Source: Bacteroidales bacterium
GTDB lineage: Bacteria; Bacteroidota; Bacteroidia; Bacteroidales; UBA932
DNA: 5,438 bases
Assembly (NCBI GenBank): GCA_017478685.1
Contig: JAFVDC010000040.1
Span: forward strand, 1 to 5,438
Reading direction: 5' to 3'
The position numbers were made by a program, and so were the translations under genes. The notes beneath the pieces were generated by a model that saw nothing but the letters and a program-made list of their open reading frames with translations, had not been told where the DNA came from and ran no database searches. Of the stretch, positions 1 through 5,438 are shown piece after piece; the stretch's first letter is position 1, and every line of letters starts with the position of its first letter.

Positions 1-966
1 AAAAACAGGTTGTTGCTATACTTCAACGGCCGTTTGATAGATGTAGAAAGCAATTTCTACAAGAGCGGCGGAGGAAGCCGCGTGGCCAACAAAGACAACA
101 CGGGCAGGGAGTTCACGGAGCACTACAAGTTCACCGGAGAAGGGACCACGCTGGGGTATTACGACTCCAGGACGTTCGTGATAGCCAACATGAGCAAGCG
201 GGAGTGGCGTGACCAGCTCATGAAATGGGCCGACAGGGCTATGGATTACGGCGCCGACGCCGTGTTCTACGACCAGCTTGGCGTTGCGGAGGAATTCCCG
301 GACTGGGACCTTTCCCGCGAATACCCCGTCCAGGACATCTTCACGGGCCGTTACAAGGCCGAAGCCCTCAAGGAAATCCGAGACCACATCAAGGCGAAGG
401 ACCCGGAGTTTGCGCTTGGAACCGAATGGCTCAGTGACTGCACCAGCCAGTTCTGCGACTTTGTGCACATAGTGGAGTTCACGGCACTTCCGGAAAGCTT
501 CCCGGAGTGGTTCCGCTACACATTCCCGGAGGTTGTGTGGAGCGACCGCTGCGTGCGCGACGACAACGACGTCCCCCGCCGCGTGTACAACACCCTCCTC
601 AAGGGCCTCCGGAACGACATTGAGGTGTTCCGCTGCCGCGGACTCATAGATGAAACACCTGTGTATCAGGCACATCTTGCCAAGGTAAATGAAATCCGCC
701 ACGCCTTCCCTGACCTCCTCCTTGAAGGCCGATACACCGCCACCGACGGCTTCACTTGTTCCGACAAAGCCCTCACCGCCCGCAGCTTCACCGCCGGAGA
801 CAAGATGGCAGTGGTTGTCACAAATACCAGTGACAAGACTAAGATAGGAAAGATTACGGTGCCGGGGTACAAGCTCACTGGCAGCCGCAGCATAGGAGGG
901 AAGATTGAATCAAACACCATAACGCTTGACACCAATGAAATTGCAGTCCTTGTTTTCACTCGCTAG
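1..966 (+). CDS. DUF6259-type glycoside hydrolase-like protein, 5'-truncated by the window edge
   Basis: The frame is open from base 1 to TAG at 964-966, giving 321 visible residues; the true start lies to the left. The TTG at 10 is not a credible start because the frame is already open and reads straight into a conserved-looking barrel segment. Seen: an early strand with YFNGRLID (residues 7-14), then GADAVFYDQLG (84-94) with Asp91 at a strand end, and LGTEWLSD (139-146) with Glu142. Residues from about 240 on look like an all-beta C-terminal sandwich. Family knowledge: a barrel strand ending in a YxDQ-type motif, followed by a Glu/Asp on a later strand, is typical of DUF6259 proteins, which resemble retaining glycosidases. 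Asp91 as nucleophile and Glu142 as acid/base are my inference. Substrate is unknown. The 3' end overlaps the next gene by 32 bp, so it is the upstream visible member of a glycan-degradation operon. The family call rests on recalled pattern, not on a search. Confidence 0.72.
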   Translation, partial: KNRLLLYFNGRLIDVESNFYKSGGGSRVANKDNTGREFTEHYKFTGEGTTLGYYDSRTFVIANMSKREWRDQLMKWADRAMDYGADAVFYDQLGVAEEFPDWDLSREYPVQDIFTGRYKAEALKEIRDHIKAKDPEFALGTEWLSDCTSQFCDFVHIVEFTALPESFPEWFRYTFPEVVWSDRCVRDDNDVPRRVYNTLLKGLRNDIEVFRCRGLIDETPVYQAHLAKVNEIRHAFPDLLLEGRYTATDGFTCSDKALTARSFTAGDKMAVVVTNTSDKTKIGKITVPGYKLTGSRSIGGKIESNTITLDTNEIAVLVFTR

Positions 967-2260
967 CATACTTGCACTTCTTTTTTCCTGCAGCCCCAAA
1001 GCGCAGGACACTTCCCTTCTGGAGGCCCCTTCAGGGCTGACCGTAACGGAGATTACCACGGAATCGGCCACCCTTTCATGGAAGGAAAATTCGGCCGAAG
1101 CCATTGGCTACTATGTGTTTCTGAATTCAAATGTGAAGCCTCTGGCCACCCTGCCCCAGGGAAGCGTGTCCTACACTTTCACCGGGCTTTCAGAGAACAC
1201 TGAATACAAGTTTGGCGTGCAGGCCTATGGCAGCGGCACGGCAATGAGCCCTGTTGCATGGACAGAGCCCGTAAAAACCGCCGCCCCGGAACCGGAGCCG
1301 GAACCCGAACCTGAGCCGGACGCCAACCCCATTGAGCCGGTCACATTTGACTGGACGGAGGTAACTGGACTTGACATTCCGGAATCCGTCAAAGTCTACA
1401 AGACCGAAGGCACCCTGAGCGGCCGCCCGCTGAAGGCATGGTATGCCGTTGCCGACTGCTCCGGTGATGTCAGGCTGAGGGTTCTTTTCCCCGGCCTTGA
1501 CGGCAAGAAAACAATTGACGATGAGGCCGCAGCCGACGAAAAATGCCTTGTGCTTGTGAACGGAGGCATCTTCGGCAAACTTAACAACGGATTTGCCGTT
1601 TGCGACGGGCAGCAGACTCCCTGGGCGCGAGTGGAAGACGACAACTGGGACGTAGACCGCCAGTACTGGGGCCCGGACGGCAAGCTCCACACGGTGTCCC
1701 GCGGACTTTTCGGCGTAGATGAAGCCGGGAAGCCGGGCGTCTTCTGGTCCTACACCCCCAAGCACGGTACCGTGTATGTGTATGACAAGCCCATCCCCAC
1801 CGTCGCGGGCGGTCCAGTACAGGCCGGCGGAACGGACACATTCCCTTGCGACAGGGCCCAATGGGAGCCATACAACGCCATCACCTGCGGTCCGGTGCTC
1901 CTCCAAAACGGAAAGTGCCCCATCAATGACAAGAAAACTTCGGCCGGCTACTGGGAAACAAATTACGAGCTTTGGGCCGACGACATTTACGGCGTGGATG
2001 TCCTCGCAGACCGCACGGCGGTAGGATTCCTTGAGGACGGCCGCGTAATCCTTCTTGTGGCCGATGGCCGAATTGACTCCTCCAAGGGCGCCAAGACCCT
2101 TGAAATGGCGGCCATCATGAAAGGCCTTGGATGCGTTGGAGCACTTAACCTTGACGGTGGCGGCTCCACGGGATTGTGGGTGAGGGGCGGCGGTCACCTG
2201 AACGACCTCACCGGCGGCAACCGCGCAGTCCTTACCACCATAGGCTTTTTTGAAAAGTGA
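935..2260 (+). CDS. Lipoprotein with FN3 and phosphodiester glycosidase (NAGPA) domains
   Basis: The product is 441 residues. ATG at 935 is chosen over the in-frame TTG at 926 because it directly precedes a lipoprotein signal: Lys2, a hydrophobic run, then LLFSC with lipidated Cys19. It should be membrane anchored in the periplasm or on the surface; Ser-Pro-Lys after the Cys is not the acidic surface-export signal seen in some Bacteroidota. Domains: FN3 at about 30-116, a Pro-Glu linker at 118-129, and a NAGPA domain (PF09992 type) at about 135-441. NAGPA hallmarks are VNGGIF (208-213), a GPVLLQNGK segment (319-327), LLVADGR (373-379), and NLDGGGST (405-412), where the DGGGST signature is the strongest evidence. 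The family includes the enzyme that removes GlcNAc from GlcNAc-1-phospho-6-mannose diesters; bacterial members have a less certain substrate. It starts inside the DUF6259-like gene, and its stop TGA overlaps the GTG start of the GH20 gene, implying coupled expression. No obvious lesion is seen. Confidence 0.87.
   Translation: MKLQSLFSLASILALLFSCSPKAQDTSLLEAPSGLTVTEITTESATLSWKENSAEAIGYYVFLNSNVKPLATLPQGSVSYTFTGLSENTEYKFGVQAYGSGTAMSPVAWTEPVKTAAPEPEPEPEPEPDANPIEPVTFDWTEVTGLDIPESVKVYKTEGTLSGRPLKAWYAVADCSGDVRLRVLFPGLDGKKTIDDEAAADEKCLVLVNGGIFGKLNNGFAVCDGQQTPWARVEDDNWDVDRQYWGPDGKLHTVSRGLFGVDEAGKPGVFWSYTPKHGTVYVYDKPIPTVAGGPVQAGGTDTFPCDRAQWEPYNAITCGPVLLQNGKCPINDKKTSAGYWETNYELWADDIYGVDVLADRTAVGFLEDGRVILLVADGRIDSSKGAKTLEMAAIMKGLGCVGALNLDGGGSTGLWVRGGGHLNDLTGGNRAVLTTIGFFEK
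1286..1321 (+). repeat. Pro-Glu dipeptide repeat encoding the interdomain linker
   Basis: Twelve codons read as five Pro-Glu pairs, a further Pro and an Asp (residues 118-129 of the NAGPA lipoprotein). Codons alternate among CCG/CCC/CCT and GAA/GAG, so the repeat is stronger at protein than DNA level. Such runs are usually stiff, extended spacers; here it separates the membrane-proximal FN3 domain from the catalytic domain. Confidence 0.85.
2257..2260 (+). other. GTGA stop/start overlap between the NAGPA and GH20 genes
   Basis: The TGA ending the NAGPA gene (2258-2260) overlaps the GTG starting the GH20 gene (2257-2259). In the GH20 frame the codon at 2251-2253 is TGA, and the next usable initiator (TTG at 2287) would cut off half of the signal peptide. 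GTG 2257 is therefore the only sensible start. The geometry points to translational coupling or re-initiation. Confidence 0.82.
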
Positions 2261-3723
2261 TTCTTGCAAGCCTCATACTGGCTGCCTTGATCGGCCTTGT
2301 TCCCGCCCCCGCGGAATACTCTCCGGAGAGGAGCAGGACCTGCTTCCGAAAGGCCATAGAGCATCTTGAACCGTGGCAGAAGGAAGAGGCCTACAGGATT
2401 ACAATCCGTGGCCGGAAGGTTAAGGTTGAAGCTCTTACAAAAGAGGGCAGGTTCCGTGCACAGACAACCCTGGAGCAGCTAAGGGCCCTTGGGGAACTCC
2501 CGGAGGGGACAATCCTTGACTATCCCCGCCTTCGGCACAGGGGCCTCATGATAGACGAATCCAGGAGTTTCAAGGGCCTTGAGTTCCTGAAAAAGCAGAT
2601 TGATGCCATGGCGCTCCTGAAGCTCAATGTCCTGCACCTTCACCTTGACGACAGCGCCGGATGGAGGATGGAGATTGATTCTTACCCCAACCTCACGGCC
2701 TCAACTGCCTTCCGCGTGGGATACACCTACCATGAATGGGAGGCCGGGAAGTATAAGTTCACATCGGCCGACGACCCCGCCGGTTATGGCGGATTCTATT
2801 CAAAGGCTGAGCTCCGGGAACTGGTGGAATATGCCGCCAAGCGCTTCATAACCGTAATTCCTGAGGTTGAGATGCCGGGGCATTCAATGGAAGTGGGATA
2901 TGCTTACCCTGAGGTCCTTTGCACTCTTGAAGACGGAACGCTTTGCCGCGGGGCCTGGGACCTTTGCCCGGGTTCAGAAGCCACCTACACGCTTCTGGAG
3001 AGCGTCCTTTCAGAGGTGATGGAGGTATTCCCTTCGGAGCTTATCCACATTGGCGGAGACGAGGCCACAATGAAAACCTGGCCCGGCTGCCCCAAGTGCC
3101 GCGCGCTCATGGAGCGGGAGGGATACACCTCCGTCAAACAGCTCCAGGGACACCTTGTGCGCCGTATAGAGGCTTTTGTCCGCTCCCATGGCCGAAGGAT
3201 AATCGGCTGGGACGAAATCCTGGAGACGGGCGTACCGGAGGGGGCCGTGGTGCAAAGCTGGAGGGGCGTTTCAGGAGGGCAGAAGGCATCGGCCCTGGGA
3301 CACGACGTTGTGATGTCCCCCAACACCCACCTCTATCTTGACTACTACCAGGACCTTATTCGGAAAGAGCCAAAGGCGGTTGGGGCGCTGACATCCCTCA
3401 GGTGGGTCTACGGCTATGACCCGCTTGCCCCCGGGATGGCCCCGGAGCATCTTCTTGGCATCCAGGGAAACCTCTGGTGCGAACTGATCCCCACCCCGGA
3501 GCATGCCGAATACATGCTTTATCCGCGGGCCTTTGCAATTGCCGAAACCGCCTGGAGCCCTTCTTCGGCCAAAGACTGGGAGAGTTTCTACCGAAGGACA
3601 AGGGCCCTCCTTGAAGTATTCCACCGACGCGGGTACAGGAGTTTCGACCTTGACACGGAGAGCGACCTTTCCAGAAGCGGATGCCGCACTAGGGATGAAT
3701 ATGACGCTTATTTGAAGAATTAG
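2257..3723 (+). CDS. Secreted beta-N-acetylhexosaminidase, glycoside hydrolase family 20
   Basis: The product is 488 residues. GH20 enzymes remove terminal beta-linked GlcNAc or GalNAc by substrate-assisted catalysis, in which the 2-acetamido group is the nucleophile. Seen: a hydrophobic signal peptide with an Ala-Pro-Ala cleavage site near residue 19; a short alpha/beta N-terminal domain (20-88) resembling only the latter part of the usual GH20b domain; and a catalytic barrel from about 90. Barrel motifs are RHRGLMIDESR (93-103, Arg95 a likely sugar ligand), LHLHLDDSAGWR (126-137), IPEVEMPGHS (201-210), HIGGDE (264-269; Asp268 orients the acetamido group, Glu269 is acid/base), GWDE (317-320), QSWRG (333-337), NTHLYLDYY (356-364, Tyr360) and GNLWCE (404-409, Trp407 and Glu409). 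All key residues are present, so it should be active. No lipobox Cys is seen, so it is probably soluble periplasmic. It is the last gene of the overlapping enzyme operon and ends 20 bp before the regulator ATG. Confidence 0.93.
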   Translation: MILASLILAALIGLVPAPAEYSPERSRTCFRKAIEHLEPWQKEEAYRITIRGRKVKVEALTKEGRFRAQTTLEQLRALGELPEGTILDYPRLRHRGLMIDESRSFKGLEFLKKQIDAMALLKLNVLHLHLDDSAGWRMEIDSYPNLTASTAFRVGYTYHEWEAGKYKFTSADDPAGYGGFYSKAELRELVEYAAKRFITVIPEVEMPGHSMEVGYAYPEVLCTLEDGTLCRGAWDLCPGSEATYTLLESVLSEVMEVFPSELIHIGGDEATMKTWPGCPKCRALMEREGYTSVKQLQGHLVRRIEAFVRSHGRRIIGWDEILETGVPEGAVVQSWRGVSGGQKASALGHDVVMSPNTHLYLDYYQDLIRKEPKAVGALTSLRWVYGYDPLAPGMAPEHLLGIQGNLWCELIPTPEHAEYMLYPRAFAIAETAWSPSSAKDWESFYRRTRALLEVFHRRGYRSFDLDTESDLSRSGCRTRDEYDAYLKN

Positions 3724-3726
3724 TCT

Positions 3727-3734
3727 TATCTTTG
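3727..3734 (+). promoter_or_regulatory. Bacteroidota -7 promoter element (TAnnTTTG) of the GntR gene
   Basis: TATCTTTG fits the TAnnTTTG -7 consensus of the Bacteroidota primary sigma factor and is followed by CAA, as in the second promoter of this window. No TTG lies at the expected -33 spacing (about 3704-3706), so the promoter is incomplete or activator dependent. Transcription would begin at about 3739-3744, right at the ATG at 3744. Confidence 0.5.
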
Positions 3735-3740
3735 CAAAGA
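3729..3740 (+). promoter_or_regulatory. 12-bp palindrome over the GntR-gene promoter, possible autoregulatory operator
   Basis: TCTTTGCAAAGA is a perfect 12-bp palindrome overlapping the -7 element and the predicted start site. GntR-family dimers bind palindromes and often autoregulate. Caution: half of it is the promoter consensus TTTG itself, so the symmetry may partly reflect promoter sequence. Confidence 0.35.
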
Positions 3741-3743
3741 CAC

Positions 3744-4769
3744 ATGGACATCAAGATAGACAGCAGCCTCAACCATTCCCTTTACAGGCAAATTGTAGAG
3801 GGTGTGGAGCGCAGTGTCCACGAAGGTTCCCTTCCCGCCGGAGAGCAGCTTCCGTCCATGAACGAGCTCGCCTCCAAATACGCCATTTCCCGTGAAACCG
3901 TAAAGAAAGCCTACGGAATACTTGTAGAGAAAGGGCTCATCGCTCCCAAGCACGGCAAAGGCTTCTATGTGGCCGATATCTCCAAAAGCGGCCGCCCGCA
4001 GGTGCTGGTTATCTTTGACAAGTTCTCCGTTTACAAGCAGATCCTTTTCAACGCCTTTTCCGGCACGCTGTCCGGCAAGGCCGAAATCACGATTGTCAAC
4101 CACAACCAGAGCCTGGAACTTCTCACCTACTACCTTGACAATTATCTGGACAGTTTTGACTACTATGTGGTTACGCCGCACTTCCCCCTGGACGAGGCAA
4201 CCCAGGCGGGAGTTTCCAAGCAGCTTTCCCGCATTCCAAACCGCAAGCTCATAATGCTGGACCGCCTGCAGCCGGATTTCCCCGGGAACTTCGGCGCGGT
4301 GTATCAGGACTTTGAGAACGATGTCTGCGACGGCCTTGCACAGGGTCTTTCCCCTACCATCCGCACCCGGAAGCTCCGGGTGATAACCCTGCCGGCATCC
4401 TTGTACGGCCACGGGATGCATCCAGGCATAAAGCGCTTCTGCCGGGAGCACGCCATCCCCGTGGAATTCATAGAATCGGCCCCGGAGGTAATTTCCCCCG
4501 GAGACACTTTCCTTCTCCTTAGTTCCCAACTGGACGCCGGGCTGGTAGCTCTCACCCGCAAGATCCAGAACAGCGGCCTTGAGATAGGGCGGGACGTCTT
4601 CATCATTTCCTACAACGAGTTTGACATGAACGAGATTGTCCTTGGCGGACTCACCACAGTTTCGGCCGATTTCCACGAGATGGGAAGGCTGGCGGCAGAG
4701 ATGATACTCAATCGGCGGCTGGTCAAGATTCACTGCCCGTTCAGGATGAATAGGAGACATACTTTCTGA
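3744..4769 (+). CDS. GntR-family transcriptional regulator with a LacI/PBP-like sugar-sensing domain
   Basis: The product is 341 residues and cytoplasmic. ATG 3744 is preferred to the in-frame TTG at 3732 because that TTG lies inside the promoter element and the extra four residues add nothing to the fold. Seen: a GntR winged helix at about 4-76, including LYRQIVEGVE (13-22), GSLPAGEQLPSMNELA (28-43), the recognition-helix region ISRETVKKAYGILVEKG (48-64) and the wing GLIAPKHGKGFYV (64-76). Residues about 85-341 resemble a LacI/GalR-type periplasmic-binding fold: QVLVIFD (86-92), then NRKLIMLDR (166-174), DVFIISYNE (284-292) and the closing GLTTVSADFHEMGRLAAEMIL (302-322). Family knowledge: GntR heads joined to sugar-binding sensors occur in Bacteroidota carbohydrate loci. 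The ligand is not evident; a GlcNAc-type sugar is inferred from the upstream genes only. It has its own -7 element, and palindromes lie over this promoter and the next. Confidence 0.87.
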   Translation: MDIKIDSSLNHSLYRQIVEGVERSVHEGSLPAGEQLPSMNELASKYAISRETVKKAYGILVEKGLIAPKHGKGFYVADISKSGRPQVLVIFDKFSVYKQILFNAFSGTLSGKAEITIVNHNQSLELLTYYLDNYLDSFDYYVVTPHFPLDEATQAGVSKQLSRIPNRKLIMLDRLQPDFPGNFGAVYQDFENDVCDGLAQGLSPTIRTRKLRVITLPASLYGHGMHPGIKRFCREHAIPVEFIESAPEVISPGDTFLLLSSQLDAGLVALTRKIQNSGLEIGRDVFIISYNEFDMNEIVLGGLTTVSADFHEMGRLAAEMILNRRLVKIHCPFRMNRRHTF

Positions 4770-4776
4770 TTACGTG

Positions 4777-4807
4777 TTGCATTAGAAAGAAATATTTCTT
4801 ATATTTG
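4777..4807 (+). promoter_or_regulatory. Bacteroidota promoter (TTG -33, TATATTTG -7) for the DUF4988 lipoprotein gene
   Basis: TTG at 4777-4779 and TATATTTG at 4800-4807 are separated by 20 bp, matching the Bacteroidota housekeeping arrangement of -33 and -7 elements. The region is much more AT-rich than the flanking genes. The predicted start near 4812-4815 leaves a leader of about 60 nt before the ATG at 4875. Confidence 0.75.
4787..4800 (+). promoter_or_regulatory. Perfect 14-bp palindrome in the promoter spacer, candidate operator
   Basis: AAGAAATATTTCTT equals its own reverse complement over all 14 bases. It lies between the -33 and -7 elements and shares the first T of the -7 element, where a bound repressor would exclude RNA polymerase. 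It starts 18 bp after the stop of the GntR-type regulator, the obvious candidate binder. It is a poor terminator: AT-only except two G-C pairs, no loop, no following T-run. Confidence 0.5.
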
Positions 4808-4874
4808 CAATAAAATACCACAGTACACCACACTTGAAAAACACATAAAATCACATAACTAATTCATTATCAAC
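4808..4874 (+). other. AT-rich 5' leader of the DUF4988 gene
   Basis: About 60 nt of A-rich, G-poor sequence lies between the predicted start site and the ATG. No Shine-Dalgarno match is present; ATTATCAAC immediately precedes the ATG. Low structure and A-richness near the start is the usual translation context of highly expressed Bacteroidota genes. I see no riboswitch-like fold or small upstream reading frame. Confidence 0.5.
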
Positions 4875-5438
4875 ATGAGAAAACTCTTTTATGCATTTCT
4901 CGCTCTTACTGCAGGCTTGGCAATTGCCAGCTGTGCAAAAGAGTATGATGACACCACTCTCAAGGGAAAAATAGATGCCCTTGACAAAAAAGTGTCCACA
5001 CTTGAACAAAAGGTGAATGCTCTCACTGAGCAGGTCACCGGTCTCTCAACCACCATCAAAGAATGGAAGGAAGGCGGCTTTGTTGAGTCCGTCACTGAAA
5101 TCAAGGATGGTGATGTTGTCACTGGCTATACCGTCAAGTTCGTGGGTGGCAAAACCGTAGTCCTTTACAACGGTAAAGACGGTAAGAACGGAACCGACGG
5201 CACCAACGGCACCAACGGTACCAACGGTACTGACGGTACTGACGGCAAAACCCCTACCATCATCAGCTACAACGAAGACCTTGTCTGGTCAATTGACGGA
5301 GAGAATCCCCTCCTCGTCGATAATAAACCCGTTCCCGCAAACGTAGTTCCCACCTTTACCATCAACGACGAAGGACACCTCATCATGACCCTCCAGGGTC
5401 AGGAGACAGACCTTGGCAAGGTGAAAGGTGAAGACGGC
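4875..5438 (+). CDS. DUF4988-family lipoprotein with coiled coil and collagen-like repeat, 3'-truncated by the window edge
   Basis: The frame runs from ATG 4875 off the right edge, giving 188 visible residues. Seen: a lipoprotein signal with basic residues 2-3, a hydrophobic run and IASC (lipidated Cys20), followed by AKEYDD, whose acidic residues are compatible with surface export. Then a heptad-like coiled coil at about 28-63, a small beta segment GYTVKFVGGKTVVLYNG (84-100), a collagen-like Gly-X-Y tract (100-124), and GKTPTI (124-129) leading into a beta segment with LVWSIDG (136-142). The visible end, KGEDG, may begin a second Gly-X-Y tract. This order (coiled coil, GYTVxF strand, GKDG repeat, GKTPTI, WxxDG) matches what I recall of DUF4988, the domain also named for the N-terminus of PL29 lyases. 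The C-terminal part, which would show whether an enzyme or binding domain follows, is missing. It has its own promoter and a less GC-rich composition than the enzyme genes. A trimeric surface stalk is an inference. Confidence 0.8.
   Translation, partial: MRKLFYAFLALTAGLAIASCAKEYDDTTLKGKIDALDKKVSTLEQKVNALTEQVTGLSTTIKEWKEGGFVESVTEIKDGDVVTGYTVKFVGGKTVVLYNGKDGKNGTDGTNGTNGTNGTDGTDGKTPTIISYNEDLVWSIDGENPLLVDNKPVPANVVPTFTINDEGHLIMTLQGQETDLGKVKGEDG
5193..5246 (+). repeat. Six tandem 9-bp units encoding Thr-Asn/Asp-Gly collagen-like triplets
   Basis: Six units of the form ACY-RAC-GGY follow one another without interruption, encoding TDG, TNG, TNG, TNG, TDG, TDG (residues 107-124). Units differ only at third positions and at the Asn/Asp codon, so the DNA repeat itself is strong. 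Gly at every third residue continues the preceding GKDGKNG. No proline is present, as is common in bacterial collagen-like tracts. Confidence 0.9.

Noticed and set aside
16..702. A 228-codon antisense frame opposite the DUF6259-like gene
   Set aside because: The + strand protein shows glycosidase-like motifs and continues the operon; the antisense product is Val/Ala-rich without a domain.
2240..2260. Programmed frameshift fusing the NAGPA and GH20 proteins at the T6 run or AAAAG
   Set aside because: A -1 slip on the T-run meets TGA at 2251-2253 at once, and the A-run has only four A. The GH20 product also starts with its own signal peptide, so separate proteins are the simpler reading.
1190..2269. 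A 359-codon antisense reading frame opposite the NAGPA gene
   Set aside because: It lies wholly opposite a gene with clear family motifs, shows low-complexity Val/Gly/Arg-rich sequence with no recognisable domain, and has no promoter element. It is a coding shadow in GC-rich DNA.
3726..4760. A 344-codon antisense reading frame opposite the GntR gene
   Set aside because: It mirrors the regulator almost exactly, its product matches no family I recognise, and the + strand product has an unmistakable GntR winged helix.
4785..4807. Rho-independent terminator for the GntR gene
   Set aside because: The palindrome is AT-rich with no loop and no T-tract, so the hairpin would be too weak. Its place inside a promoter spacer favours an operator.
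5172..5246. CRISPR array or mobile-element repeat
   Set aside because: The repeats are 9-bp in-frame units with no spacers and encode Gly-X-Y triplets; they belong to the protein.

Overview
The window looks like a glycan-degradation locus from a moderately GC-rich member of the Bacteroidota, probably order Bacteroidales. The clues are TAnnTTTG promoter elements in both short intergenic regions, no Shine-Dalgarno-like sequence ahead of the starts, lipoproteins of typical Bacteroidales architecture, and a DUF4988-type collagen-like surface lipoprotein. I cannot name the genus; Alistipes-like or Cryptobacteroides-like groups would fit the base composition.

Layout, all on the + strand. (1) Positions 1-966: the 3' part of a DUF6259-type glycosidase-like TIM-barrel protein, cut by the left edge. 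(2) 935-2260: a lipoprotein with an FN3 domain, a Pro-Glu linker and a phosphodiester glycosidase (NAGPA) domain. (3) 2257-3723: a secreted GH20 beta-N-acetylhexosaminidase. These three genes overlap (32 bp, then 4 bp) and must be co-transcribed and probably translationally coupled. (4) 3744-4769: a GntR-type winged-helix regulator fused to a periplasmic-binding-protein-like (LacI/GalR-type) sensor domain. Its -7 promoter element lies about 10 bp before the ATG, so its mRNA may be leaderless. (5) 4770-4874: an AT-rich intergenic region with a well-formed Bacteroidota promoter and a perfect 14-bp palindrome in its spacer. (6) 4875 to the right edge: the 5' part of a DUF4988-family lipoprotein with a coiled coil and a collagen-like Gly-X-Y repeat.

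Working model (inference): the three exported enzymes dismantle a GlcNAc-containing glycan, possibly one carrying alpha-GlcNAc-1-phosphodiester links. The NAGPA enzyme would open the phosphodiester and GH20 would remove terminal beta-HexNAc. The GntR-PBP protein would sense a released sugar and control its own gene and/or the downstream lipoprotein gene through the palindromes over the two promoters. No SusC/SusD pair, CRISPR array, tRNA, rRNA or insertion sequence is visible. The long antisense reading frames opposite the enzyme and regulator genes look like coding shadows.
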